From Thermoleophilales bacterium (lineage in GTDB: Bacteria > Actinomycetota > Thermoleophilia > Solirubrobacterales > 70-9): 64,000 bases of DNA. The stretch is taken from positions 1,293,501 to 1,357,500 of the forward strand of contig JACJWZ010000001.1 in NCBI GenBank assembly GCA_020636895.1, written 5' to 3'. The notes beneath the pieces were generated by a model. The model saw only the letters and a program-made list of their open reading frames with translations, did not search any database and was not told the origin of the DNA. This document shows positions 9,107-16,480 of the stretch, one piece after another; positions within the stretch are counted from its first letter, which is position 1, and each line of letters opens with the position of its first letter. The position numbers were made by a program, and so were the translations under genes.

Positions 9107-9586
9107 ATGGGTGCCATCGACGACCGCCTCGCCGAGCTCGGCATCGAGCTGCCCGCCCCCTTCGCAGCTCCGCCCGGAGTCAACTTCCTCTTCGAGCGGG
9201 TCCATGTGCACGACGGGCTCGCTCACATCAGCGGCCACGGGCCGATGGACGGCGAGCGAGTCCTGGCGGCCGGCGACGTCGGTGGCGCGCTCGGGGTCGG
9301 CGCCGCTGCGGGCGCGGGGCGGCTGACGGCTCTCTCGATCCTCGCGTCGCTGCGAGCCGAGCTCGGCGATCTCGACCGCATCGAGCGCTGGGTGAAGGCG
9401 ACGGGCTTCGTCAACGTCGCCCCCGGCTTCAACTCGATGCCCGCGGTGGTCAACGGCTTCAGCGAGCTCGTGCTCGAGGTCTGGGGACCGGAGGCGGGGG
9501 CGCACGCGCGCTCCGCGATCGGCGTCGCGGCATTGCCCTTCGACTGGCCGGTGGAGGTCGAGGCGATCGTCGCCTTGCGGGCCTGA
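9107..9586 (+). CDS. RidA-family protein (YjgF/YER057c/UK114 fold)
   Basis: A 159-residue Rid-family protein. Canonical RidA hydrolyses reactive enamine/imine intermediates made by PLP enzymes. Here GVNFLFERVHVHDGLAHISGHGP forms the first strands and HARSAIGVAALPFDWPVEVEAIVAL holds the Arg that binds the substrate carboxylate in RidA. Being longer and more diverged than RidA itself, it may belong to another Rid subgroup. TAGATT (9093-9098) ends 8 bases before the ATG, as expected for a leaderless mRNA. Confidence 0.8.
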   Translation: MGAIDDRLAELGIELPAPFAAPPGVNFLFERVHVHDGLAHISGHGPMDGERVLAAGDVGGALGVGAAAGAGRLTALSILASLRAELGDLDRIERWVKATGFVNVAPGFNSMPAVVNGFSELVLEVWGPEAGAHARSAIGVAALPFDWPVEVEAIVALRA

Positions 9587-9632
9587 CCGCCGGGAGCTCC
9601 GTAAGCCACCCCTAAGTCGCCCGCAATCGCCC

Positions 9633-10412
9633 TCAGTCGGGCCGGCTGCGGTGGCGGGCGAAGGTCTGCTTCACCCACTCGAAGGCGCGACGCTCGCGCA
9701 GCGGCGCCAGGAAGCGCTCGTATGCCGGAGGCGGCTCCGGGAGCTTCGGGCCCTCGGGCGGCTGGACGGCCGGGGCCAAGAGCGCCGCAGCCGTGAGGTC
9801 GGCGACCGTGAACTCGTCGCCGACCAGGTAGTCGCCGCCACCGGCGTCGAGCTCCGCCTCGATCCGGTCCAGGCTCTCGATCAGCGCGGCGCGGGCCGCA
9901 TCGGCGGCTTCGTCCGAGTCGCTTCCGTAGCGGAGCGCGGCGAACGCCTTCCCGAACTGCCCCGCGGCCATCGCGACGCGCTCCGAGCTTCTCGCCGGCG
10001 GCGGCAACATCCCCGCGACGGCCTCGGCCATGGCGTCCGGATCCGAGCGCATCTCATGGAAGGCGAGCAATCGCGCCGCCGGGCCGGTGGTCTCGTCGAA
10101 GTACTCCTCGAGCTCGAGCGCCCGCTGCAGCGCCTCCGGGTCGCTTGGGTAGAGAGGGCGCTCGGGGTGACGCTTCTCGAGGGTGGCGATGATCTCGGTC
10201 GAATCGCCGAGCACCCGCCCGTCGATCTGCAGCAGCGGGAAGGTGTAGCCGCGGCCACGGGTGATCGCGTAGGCAACCGGCATGTGCGCGGGCGGCGTGA
10301 CCGGCCGGCGGCGATGCGGGACGGCCTTGTAGTCGAGGGTCCAGCGCACCTTCTCGCTGTAGTGGGAGATGGGGAGGTGCCAGAGCAGAGGATCGTCCGT
10401 CGCTGCGCCCAT
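9633..10412 (-). CDS. Glutathione S-transferase-like thioredoxin-fold protein
   Basis: A 259-residue protein with a GST N-terminal thioredoxin fold (LLWHLPISHYSEKVRWTLDYK, then FPLLQIDGRVLGDSTEIIATLE) and a helical GST C-domain (GDEFTVADLTAAALLAP). The N-terminal position often held by a catalytic Cys reads Ser (HYSEKVRW). Actinobacteria generally use mycothiol rather than glutathione, so the thiol cofactor is unknown. It is convergent with the ridA-like gene and sits 9 bases downstream of fakA. Confidence 0.75.
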   Translation of the reverse strand: MGAATDDPLLWHLPISHYSEKVRWTLDYKAVPHRRRPVTPPAHMPVAYAITRGRGYTFPLLQIDGRVLGDSTEIIATLEKRHPERPLYPSDPEALQRALELEEYFDETTGPAARLLAFHEMRSDPDAMAEAVAGMLPPPARSSERVAMAAGQFGKAFAALRYGSDSDEAADAARAALIESLDRIEAELDAGGGDYLVGDEFTVADLTAAALLAPAVQPPEGPKLPEPPPAYERFLAPLRERRAFEWVKQTFARHRSRPD

Positions 10413-10421
10413 TCCCTCAGG

Positions 10422-12056
10422 CTACTGCGCGGCGAGCAACCACCAGTAATGGGGCTGTCCGCCGCGATGGGCCTCGGCCTCGACGCTGTCGGGCGCGAGC
10501 GCAGTGACGTCGTCGAGCGCGATCGGGGCGCTCTCCCCCTCGACGATCGTGATGATCTCGGCCGCCGCGGTGAGCGCCTCGATCGTCGCCGCCAGCGTCG
10601 TCCCCGCCCCTCCCCACGCGATCACCTCACCGTCGACGAAGCCGACCGCGTCACCGCGCACGAACCTGCCCTCGGCGTCATCCCGCGCGGCGGGTGCGAC
10701 CGCCCCGGTGCGGACGTCGGCCAGGACCTCGCCGAGGCGATCCTCGTTCTCGGCCGCGTCCGCCCCGTGGTCGAGCTCGACGATCGCGACAAGGCCGGCC
10801 TGCTGGGAGGTGCAGTCGAGGACGCGCGCATCGCGGTCGGACAGCCGCGCCGCATGCTCGGCCGCGAGAACCACGTTGGGCGAGTTCGGTAGGACGACCA
10901 CCCCCTCGGCGCCGACGGAATGGATCCCCGCGAGGAGCTCGTCGGTGGAGGGATTCATCGTCGGGCCGCCGTCGACGACCGTCGCACCCATCCCCTCGTA
11001 CAACGCCCGCAGGCCCTCCCCGGAGACGACGGCGACGACGCCGCAGCGGGCGCCCTCCGCGAGCCGGCGCTCGCGCTCGGCGATCTGCGCGCGCATGTCC
11101 GCCTCGTCGACCTGGGAGACCTCTCCGTGACCTTCGAACACCGCGCGAGCGAGCGGTGGCTCGTCGGTGTGCACGTGGACGCGCAGGGTGCGGCGATCGC
11201 CCACGATCAGGACGGAATCGCCGATCTCGCGCAGCGATGCCTCGAAGCCGGGGCCGTCGAGAGCCTCCCCCTCGACGATGAAGTTCACGCAGTAGCGGAA
11301 GCGGCTGTCGACGTGCTCCGGCGCCGAGATCCGGGCCGGCGCCTGCTCCGGGATCTCGATATCGGGGGTCTCCTGCCCGCGTAGGCCGGCGACCATCCCG
11401 GCCATGATCAGGACGAGCCCGTGCGCGCCGGCGTCGACCACACCGGCCGCGGCGAGCACATCGAGCTGCCCCGTGGTTCGGAGGACCGCCTGCCGGCCTG
11501 CCTCGGTGATGACCTCGAGCGCGCCGGCGAGGATCTCGTCCTGCTGCTCCTGGGTGAGTCCGGCGGGGAGGATCCGGTTCGCGTCGGGGAGCCGCGCGAG
11601 GTGCATGCTCGCCGAGTTGGACATCGCCCGGATCACCGTCAGCATCGTCCCCTCGGTGGGATCGCGAACGGACTCGTAGGCGGCATCGGCGGCCGAGGAG
11701 AGGGCCGAGGAGAGCAGCACCGGGCTGATCAGGTCGCCCGGGCGGGTCGCCAGGTACTCGGCGGCGCCGCGGACGATCTGGCTGAGGATCACGCCGGAGT
11801 TCCCCCGCGCGCCCATCAGCGCGGCGCGGGCGACCGCGTGGACGAGCTCGTTGCGATCGACCTCCTCGCCCTCCTGCTCGGCGATCCGGTCGAGCTCGAC
11901 GAGGACCGCATACATCGTCCGCGCCATGTTGTCGCCGGTGTCGCCGTCGGCGACTGGGTAGACGTTGAGGTCGTTGACCTCGTCCCTACGCGCGTCCAGG
12001 TACGAGTAAGCGGTGGCCACCACGCGCCGGAAGCGGACGACTGACGGATCGGACAT
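10422..12056 (-). CDS. fakA: Fatty acid kinase FakA/YloV-like (DAK phosphatase family)
   Basis: A 544-residue protein of the YloV/FakA family. FakA phosphorylates fatty acids held by FakB binding proteins; whether that holds in this organism is unknown. The N-terminal DhaL-type ATP domain shows NVYPVADGDTGDNM (about residues 31-44), whose aspartates bind magnesium, and GARGNSGVILSQI. Later come DAGAHGLVLIMAGM and the C-terminal DegV-like region with TMNPSTDELLAGI and LPNSPNVVLAAE. ATG at 12056, 71 bases from a 50-base palindromic element. The rpmB-fakA-recG order is conserved in actinobacteria. Confidence 0.9.
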   Translation of the reverse strand: MSDPSVVRFRRVVATAYSYLDARRDEVNDLNVYPVADGDTGDNMARTMYAVLVELDRIAEQEGEEVDRNELVHAVARAALMGARGNSGVILSQIVRGAAEYLATRPGDLISPVLLSSALSSAADAAYESVRDPTEGTMLTVIRAMSNSASMHLARLPDANRILPAGLTQEQQDEILAGALEVITEAGRQAVLRTTGQLDVLAAAGVVDAGAHGLVLIMAGMVAGLRGQETPDIEIPEQAPARISAPEHVDSRFRYCVNFIVEGEALDGPGFEASLREIGDSVLIVGDRRTLRVHVHTDEPPLARAVFEGHGEVSQVDEADMRAQIAERERRLAEGARCGVVAVVSGEGLRALYEGMGATVVDGGPTMNPSTDELLAGIHSVGAEGVVVLPNSPNVVLAAEHAARLSDRDARVLDCTSQQAGLVAIVELDHGADAAENEDRLGEVLADVRTGAVAPAARDDAEGRFVRGDAVGFVDGEVIAWGGAGTTLAATIEALTAAAEIITIVEGESAPIALDDVTALAPDSVEAEAHRGGQPHYWWLLAAQ

Positions 12057-12127
12057 CCGGGGAGTTGTATCGAGAGGAACGGGGAGAAGCGGGTCGGCAC
12101 CGTGGTGGCCCGGCGTCGGCCTCACAA

Positions 12128-12177
12128 CGCCGAACGTCGATGGCTCGGTGCCAGAGGGGGTGGAAATCGACGTTCGA
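12128..12177 (-). repeat. 50-base palindromic element, copy 2 (reverse orientation)
   Basis: Read on the minus strand, this copy has perfect 10-base arms CGAACGTCGA and TCGACGTTCG, the ATTT spacer, CCACCCCC, and a core CTCTGGCACCG slightly different from the CTATAG form. It stands 71 bases upstream of the fakA ATG. Its orientation is opposite to the other three copies. Confidence 0.85.
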
Positions 12178-12202
12178 TGAACGCGCGCGAAGCCGGCTCG
12201 CC

Positions 12203-12236
12203 CGGCCCGTCAGGTCTCCTGACGAGGCCGCGGGCC
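12203..12236 (-). terminator. GC-rich stem-loop downstream of rpmB, possible terminator
   Basis: GGCCCG (12203-12208) pairs with CGGGCC (12231-12236), enclosing a tight hairpin CGTCAGG-TCT-CCTGACG (12208-12224). On the minus strand it follows rpmB and precedes fakA. No run of T follows, so it would be an unconventional terminator or a processing structure. Confidence 0.35.
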
Positions 12237-12361
12237 GTCAGACCAAGGAAGAGGTCGGCGCCGCGGCCTCCGGCAAGGCCTCCTGACCAAGCAGATCAAG
12301 GACGCAGGAGGCGAAGTGGCCGCCAGGCCATGAGCCGACGAGGACGCCGAGCTGCGCAGCG

Positions 12362-12553
12362 TCAGGAGGCCTTGACGACCTTGCCGGCCTTGAGACAGCG
12401 CGTGCAGACGTAGACGCGCTCGGGCCCGTGGCCGCGGTCGATGCGGACCTTCTGGAGGTTGGGCTCGAAGCGGCGGCGGGTCGCGACCATCGAGTGGCTT
12501 CGCGAATTCCCGACGGCGGGCTTCTTGCCGCAGCTGTGACAGACCTTGGCCAT
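12362..12553 (-). CDS. rpmB: Ribosomal protein bL28, zinc-binding form
   Basis: A 63-residue large-subunit protein beginning MAKVCHSCGKKPAVGNSRSH, with SMVATRRRFEPNLQKVRI in the middle. Cys5-x-x-Cys8 and Cys50-x-x-Cys53 make it the zinc-binding form. Short but normal length. ATG at 12553. A TACTAT hexamer (12564-12569) ends 10 bases before the start, so translation is probably leaderless or nearly so. The region just upstream is a tandem hairpin array. Confidence 0.95.
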   Translation of the reverse strand: MAKVCHSCGKKPAVGNSRSHSMVATRRRFEPNLQKVRIDRGHGPERVYVCTRCLKAGKVVKAS

Positions 12554-12563
12554 GCGGCGCGGG

Positions 12564-12569
12564 ATAGTA
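12564..12569 (-). promoter_or_regulatory. Putative -10 element of rpmB
   Basis: TACTAT on the minus strand, 10 bases before the rpmB ATG. A -35 at normal spacing would fall inside the first unit of the 36-base repeat array, so the array may influence this promoter. Prediction from sequence only. Confidence 0.45.
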
Positions 12570-12576
12570 CAGATAA

Positions 12577-12682
12577 GGCCGGGATGCTCTGCTGCGCGTC
12601 CGCTCCCGGCAAGGCCGGGATGCTCTGCTGCGCGTCCGCTCCCGGCAAGGCCGGGATGCTCTGCTGCGCGTCCGCTCCCGGC
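12577..12682 (-). repeat. Tandem array of 36-base hairpin-forming units upstream of rpmB
   Basis: Two identical 36-base units (12577-12612, 12613-12648) and a third truncated to 34 bases (12649-12682), followed by a decayed fragment to about 12706. Every unit begins GCCGGGA and ends TCCCGGC, a 7-base inverted repeat enclosing 19 bases, so each can form its own hairpin. Because 36 is a multiple of three the array is open in several frames, but it is not credible protein. It fills the gap between the ribH stop and the rpmB promoter. Confidence 0.9.
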
Positions 12683-12711
12683 CGGGCCGGGATTCGCGCA
12701 GCCGGGCCGAT

Positions 12712-13239
12712 TCAGGTGGAACCGCGAAGGGACTGGGCCATCAGGTGCATGCGCATCACGGCAATCGCAGCGTTGCGGCCCTGGTCGCGCTTGTCGCCGC
12801 CTGCGCGCGCCTCCGCCTGCTCGCGGGTGTCGCAGGTGATGACGCCGAACGCGCACGGCACGCCGGTGCGCAGCGAGGTGTCCTGGATCCCCCGGGCGGC
12901 CTCGGCGCAGACGAAGTCGTAGTGGTCGGTCTCACCGCGGATGACGACGCCGAGGCAGGCGACACCGGCGAAGTCGCCGGCCTCGGCGCAGAGCTTCGCG
13001 GCGAGGGGCAGCTCGAAGGCCCCGGGCACCTCGAAGGTCCGGACCGAGGCAGCGCCGGCGCCGGCGGCAGTGAACGCCTGGTAGGAGCCGTTGACCAGCC
13101 GCTCGGCGAGATCCTCGTAGAAGGTCGCGACGCAGACGGCCCACTCGGCTCCTCCGATCGCGGCACGTTCCTCGTCGCTGAAGAGGGACGCGACGTCAGC
13201 CGCGCCATCGCTCTCAGGCTGCGCCCGCTCCCCGCTCAT
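12712..13239 (-). CDS. ribH: 6,7-dimethyl-8-ribityllumazine synthase
   Basis: RibH condenses 5-amino-6-ribitylaminouracil with dihydroxybutanone phosphate, the penultimate riboflavin step. Family motifs: FEVPGAFELPLAAK, GVVIRGETDHYDFVC, and FGVITCDTREQAEARAGG. At 175 residues it is about 20 longer than usual because of an acidic N-terminal extension. ATG start, overlapping the 3 prime end of ribBA by 26 bases, so it is likely coupled to ribBA. Last gene of the riboflavin operon. Confidence 0.95.
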   Translation of the reverse strand: MSGERAQPESDGAADVASLFSDEERAAIGGAEWAVCVATFYEDLAERLVNGSYQAFTAAGAGAASVRTFEVPGAFELPLAAKLCAEAGDFAGVACLGVVIRGETDHYDFVCAEAARGIQDTSLRTGVPCAFGVITCDTREQAEARAGGDKRDQGRNAAIAVMRMHLMAQSLRGST

Positions 13240-14569
13240 CAGGTCCCTCCTCCGCGTCGCGTTCCTGCTCGTCGTGGATCATCTCATCGTCGAGCGCGAG
13301 GCCCTGGTGATGGAGCGTGTGTCCCATCCGGTCCCGCTTGGTCCGCAGGTAGCCCTCGTTGTGGGGGTTGGCGACCTGCTCGATCGGGACCTGCTCGGAG
13401 ACCGACAGCCCGTAGCCCTCGAGGCCGATGATCTTCTTCGGGTTGTTGGTGAGGATGCGGATGCTCGTCAGCCCGAGGTCCTTGAGGATCTGGGCGCCGA
13501 TGCCGTAGTCGCGCAGGTCGGCGGGCAGGCCGAGCTTGAGGTTGGCGTCAACCGTGTCGAGCCCCTCCTCCTGCAGTCGGTAGGCGCGGAGCTTGTTGAG
13601 AAGGCCGATGCCGCGCCCCTCCTGCGAGAGGTAGAGGAGAACGCCGCTGCCCTCCGCCTCGATCTGGGCGAGCGCCGCCTCGAGCTGGTCGCCGCAGTCG
13701 CAGCGCAGGGAGTGGAAGACGTCTCCGGTGAGGCACTCGCTGTGGACGCGGACGAGCACGTCCTCGCTGCCCGACACCTCGCCCTTGACCATCGCGACGT
13801 GGTGCTTGTCGTCGACGAGCGAGCGGTAGCCGACCGCGGTGAAGTCGCCGAACTCGGTCGGGAGCGAGGTGGAGACGATCCGCTCGACGAGCTTCTCGGT
13901 CTGCCGCCGGTAGGCGATCAGGTCGGCGACCGTGACCATCTTCAGGTCGTGGACGCGGCAGTACTCCTCGAGGTCGGGAACGCGGGCCATAGTCCCGTCC
14001 TCGTTCATGATCTCGCAGATCACGCCCGCCGGGATCAGGCCGGCCAGTCGCGCGAGATCGATGCTCGCCTCGGTGTGGCCGGTGCGCTCGAGTACCCCTC
14101 CCCCCTTGCCCTTGAGGGGGAAGATGTGGCCGGGGACGTGGAGGTCCTCGGGCCCGGAGTGCGGGTCGATCGCGACCTGGATCGTCCGTGCCCGGTCATG
14201 GGCCGAGATTCCGGTGGAAACGCCCTCGCGCGCCTCGATCGACACCGTGAACGCGGTCTGCAGCGGCGCCTCGTTCTTGGCGGTCATCAGGTTCAGGCCG
14301 AGCTCGTCGCAACGCTGGGAGGTGAGGGCCAGGCAGATCAGCCCGCGCCCGTGGGTCGCCATGAAGTTGACGGCCTCGGGCGTCGCGAACTGCGCGGCCA
14401 TCACCAGATCACCCTCGTTCTCGCGGTCCTCGCCGTCGCAGACGACGACCATGCGGCCGCGGCGGATCTCCTCGATCGCCTCCTCGATGGTGGCGAAGGG
14501 GCTCTCGCCCTTCTCGCCCTTCTGGTCCTCCGGGGTCTGCTCGGCGGTCATCGCCTCTGATCTTGCCAT
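13214..14569 (-). CDS. ribBA: Bifunctional DHBP synthase / GTP cyclohydrolase II
   Basis: A 451-residue fusion supplying both riboflavin precursors. N-terminal RibB: DRENEGDLVMAAQF and HVPGHIFPLK with TGHTEASIDLARLAG. C-terminal RibA: zinc-binding VHSECLTGDVFHSLRCDCG, SQEGRGIGLLNKLRAYRLQ and RILTNNPKKI. I chose ATG 14569 because GGAGGG stands 7 bases before it; an ATG at 14611 would add an unsupported leader and overlap ribE. The C-terminal tail is Glu/Asp-rich and overlaps ribH. Confidence 0.95.
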   Translation of the reverse strand: MARSEAMTAEQTPEDQKGEKGESPFATIEEAIEEIRRGRMVVVCDGEDRENEGDLVMAAQFATPEAVNFMATHGRGLICLALTSQRCDELGLNLMTAKNEAPLQTAFTVSIEAREGVSTGISAHDRARTIQVAIDPHSGPEDLHVPGHIFPLKGKGGGVLERTGHTEASIDLARLAGLIPAGVICEIMNEDGTMARVPDLEEYCRVHDLKMVTVADLIAYRRQTEKLVERIVSTSLPTEFGDFTAVGYRSLVDDKHHVAMVKGEVSGSEDVLVRVHSECLTGDVFHSLRCDCGDQLEAALAQIEAEGSGVLLYLSQEGRGIGLLNKLRAYRLQEEGLDTVDANLKLGLPADLRDYGIGAQILKDLGLTSIRILTNNPKKIIGLEGYGLSVSEQVPIEQVANPHNEGYLRTKRDRMGHTLHHQGLALDDEMIHDEQERDAEEGPDERGAGAA

Positions 14570-14573
14570 GAGG

Positions 14574-15185
14574 TCACCCTCCATCGGTGGTGCTCGTTTG
14601 CAGTGGTCCAAGGATTCGCTCGGCGTAGCGGGCCATCAGGTCCACCTCGACGTTGAGGCGACGACCGGCCGCGGCGCTTCCGAGCGTGGTGCGCTCGAGG
14701 GTCTCGGGGATCAGCGAAACCTCCGCCGACAGCCCGTCGAGAGCGGAGATCGTGAGGCTGACGCCGTCCAGGGCGATTGAGCCCTGGGCGATCACGTAGC
14801 GGGCCAGCTCGGGGGGAAGCGCGAAGCGCAGGCGACGGGCGAAGCCGTCCTCGGTGAACGAATCGACCTCGGCGGTGCCGTCGACATGACCCTGGACGAT
14901 GTGGCCGCCGAGCCGGTCGGAGGCGCGCAGCGCCGGTTCGAGGTTGACGCGCCCTCCGGGCTCGAGATCGCCGAGGGCGCTGAGGTTCAGGGTCTGGTTC
15001 ATGACGTCGGCCGCGAAGCCGCCCGGTCCGGGGTCGACCGCCGTCAGGCAGACCCCGCTGACGGCCACCGAGTCGCCGGGTGCGAGCTCCCCGGCGAGCT
15101 CGGCCTCGATACGCAGGCGCGCTCCCTCCTCCCCGCGTTCGATCGCGGCGATCGTCCCCACCTCGGCTATCAGGCCCGTGAACAT
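14574..15185 (-). CDS. ribE: Riboflavin synthase, alpha subunit
   Basis: The 203-residue trimeric enzyme dismutates two lumazines to riboflavin. It begins MFTGLIAEVGTI, the family signature, and shows internal duplication: GDSVAVSGVCLTAV in the first barrel and GSIALDGVSLTISAL in the second, with GGHIVQGHVDGTAEV between. ATG start, 3 bases after the ribD stop; ribBA begins 4 bases after its own stop. Confidence 0.95.
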   Translation of the reverse strand: MFTGLIAEVGTIAAIERGEEGARLRIEAELAGELAPGDSVAVSGVCLTAVDPGPGGFAADVMNQTLNLSALGDLEPGGRVNLEPALRASDRLGGHIVQGHVDGTAEVDSFTEDGFARRLRFALPPELARYVIAQGSIALDGVSLTISALDGLSAEVSLIPETLERTTLGSAAAGRRLNVEVDLMARYAERILGPLQTSTTDGG

Positions 15186-15188
15186 CGC

Positions 15189-16319
15189 TCACCACTCCCG
15201 CATTCGGACCCGGGCGAGCATGTCGCCTCCGACCAGCTCCCAGTCGACGGCGAGCGCCCGCTCGGCGTCGGCGAGGCGGTCGGGACCGGGGCCGGCGAGC
15301 AGCGGCCGGGCGTCGCCGCCGCCGAGCAGCAGCGGCGCGAAGAAGAGCCGGAGCTCGTCGAGCTCACCGGCCGCGCGGAATGACCCCGCGAGGGTCGCGC
15401 CGCCCTCGAGCATGACGCTGCCCAGGTAGCGGCGGCCGAGCTCCTCGAGCGCGGCGCGGACGCGGTGGGGGCCGTCCCCGCCGCAGACAACGACCTCGAC
15501 GCCCGCGTTGGTCAAGGCGTCGATCTGCTTCGGCGCCGCCTCCGGTCCGGCGATCACGATCACCGGCGCCTCGGTGGCGGTGCGGACCAGGGCGCCGTCG
15601 AGCGGCAGCCGCGCCCTGGAGTCGAAGATCACCCGGGTCGGCTGCTTCGCCGCCCCGACCCCGCGCGAGGTGAGCAGCGCGTCGTCGGCGATCGCGGTCT
15701 CGATGCCGATCGCGACGGCGTCGAGATGGGCGCGCCAGTGGTGGACGAGCTCGCGGGCGTCGTCCCCGGAGATCCATTTCGAGTCGCCGGTGGCTGTGGC
15801 CGTGCGACCGTCGAGAGTGAGCGCGGCCTTGAGCATCACCCAAGGGCGGCCGGTCCGGGCGCGCTTGCGGAATGGCTGGTTGAGGAGCCGCGCCGCGGCG
15901 GCCTCAGCACCCTCGGCCCAGGCCACCTCGACCCCACCGTCGCGGAGCATGCCCGGACCGCGCCCGCTCGCCTTCTCGGTCGGGTCGTCGGAGGCGATGA
16001 CGACGCGGCCGATGGCGGACGCGAGGATCGCGTCGCTGCAGGGTGGCTGGCGTCCCTCGTGGGCGCAGGGCTCGAGCGTCACGTACATCGTCGCGCCGCG
16101 TACGTCGGCGTTGCGGGCGCGCGCGTCCTCGAGCGCCGCGGTCTCCGCATGGAGGTCACCCGCCTTCGCGTGGAAGCCCTCACCGAGGACCGTGCCGTCG
16201 GCGGCGACGATGACCGCGCCGACCAACGGGTTCGGGCTCACCGATCCCATCCCCCGCTCAGCGAGCTCTAGGGCCCGTCGCATGTGCGTCTGCGGATTGC
16301 CGGTGGCGACGCTCGCCAT
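15189..16319 (-). CDS. ribD: Bifunctional diaminohydroxyphosphoribosylaminopyrimidine deaminase / reductase
   Basis: A 376-residue fusion performing two successive riboflavin steps. Deaminase half: SPNPLVGAVIV, zinc site HAETAAL and TLEPCAHEGRQPPC. Reductase half from about residue 150: RPWVMLKAALTLDGRTA, GDSKWISGDDARELVHHWRA, MLEGGATLAGSF. The ATG at 16319 is preceded by GGAAAG at 8 bases, better than the in-frame ATG at 16346. First gene of the operon; a promoter and TetR-type palindrome lie directly upstream. Confidence 0.94.
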   Translation of the reverse strand: MASVATGNPQTHMRRALELAERGMGSVSPNPLVGAVIVAADGTVLGEGFHAKAGDLHAETAALEDARARNADVRGATMYVTLEPCAHEGRQPPCSDAILASAIGRVVIASDDPTEKASGRGPGMLRDGGVEVAWAEGAEAAAARLLNQPFRKRARTGRPWVMLKAALTLDGRTATATGDSKWISGDDARELVHHWRAHLDAVAIGIETAIADDALLTSRGVGAAKQPTRVIFDSRARLPLDGALVRTATEAPVIVIAGPEAAPKQIDALTNAGVEVVVCGGDGPHRVRAALEELGRRYLGSVMLEGGATLAGSFRAAGELDELRLFFAPLLLGGGDARPLLAGPGPDRLADAERALAVDWELVGGDMLARVRMREW

Positions 16320-16355
16320 TGCTGTCGCTTTCCGCTTCCAATGCATGGAAGCCGC

Positions 16356-16377
16356 GTTGATTGACTAGTCAGTCAAC
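16356..16377. promoter_or_regulatory. TetR-type operator palindrome at the ribD promoter
   Basis: A 22-base near-perfect palindrome: GTTGA, T, TGACTAGTCA, G, TCAAC, with a single mismatched pair. The TGACTAGTCA centre with GTTGA/TCAAC flanks is typical of operators bound by TetR-family repressors. It begins 4 bases after the predicted ribD -10 box, over the expected transcription start. No TetR gene is in the window, so the regulator is unknown. Confidence 0.65.
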
Positions 16378-16381
16378 AGCC

Positions 16382-16410
16382 ATTCTAGCCGCGTGAGAGT
16401 CGATCGCCAA
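16382..16410 (-). promoter_or_regulatory. Predicted sigma-A promoter of the riboflavin operon
   Basis: On the minus strand TTGGCG (16405-16410) and TAGAAT (16382-16387) are separated by exactly 17 bases. The transcription start would lie in the palindrome at 16356-16377, and the ribD ATG follows at 16319. No FMN riboswitch-like conserved boxes are visible between promoter and gene. Confidence 0.6.
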
Positions 16411-16480
16411 GCCCACCGCGGAGGCTAGACGCCCATCCGCCGAATAGTCTTCACCCGCCCGACCCGGAACGAGGAATGAC

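Larger units (their letters stand above)
12057..12361. other. 305-base gene-free interval between rpmB and fakA
   Basis: No convincing gene is seen. The interval holds the 50-base element (12128-12177), a strong GC stem-loop at 12203-12236, and the first arm of a 13-base inverted repeat that pairs with the rpmB stop region. A short plus-strand phrase reading LTKQIKDAGGEVAARP then a stop (12282-12332) has protein-like composition and could be a decayed gene end, but I could not identify it. Confidence 0.5.

Noticed and set aside
12282..12332. Fragment of a ribosomal protein bL12-like C-terminus
   Set aside because: LTKQIKDAGGEVAARP only loosely resembles the bL12 end and no upstream coding region supports it.
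12577..12682. CRISPR array
   Set aside because: The 36-base units abut one another with no variable spacers, and no cas gene is nearby.
16411..16480. FMN riboswitch upstream of ribD
   Set aside because: The interval lies upstream of the predicted promoter, and the short leader downstream lacks the conserved aptamer boxes.
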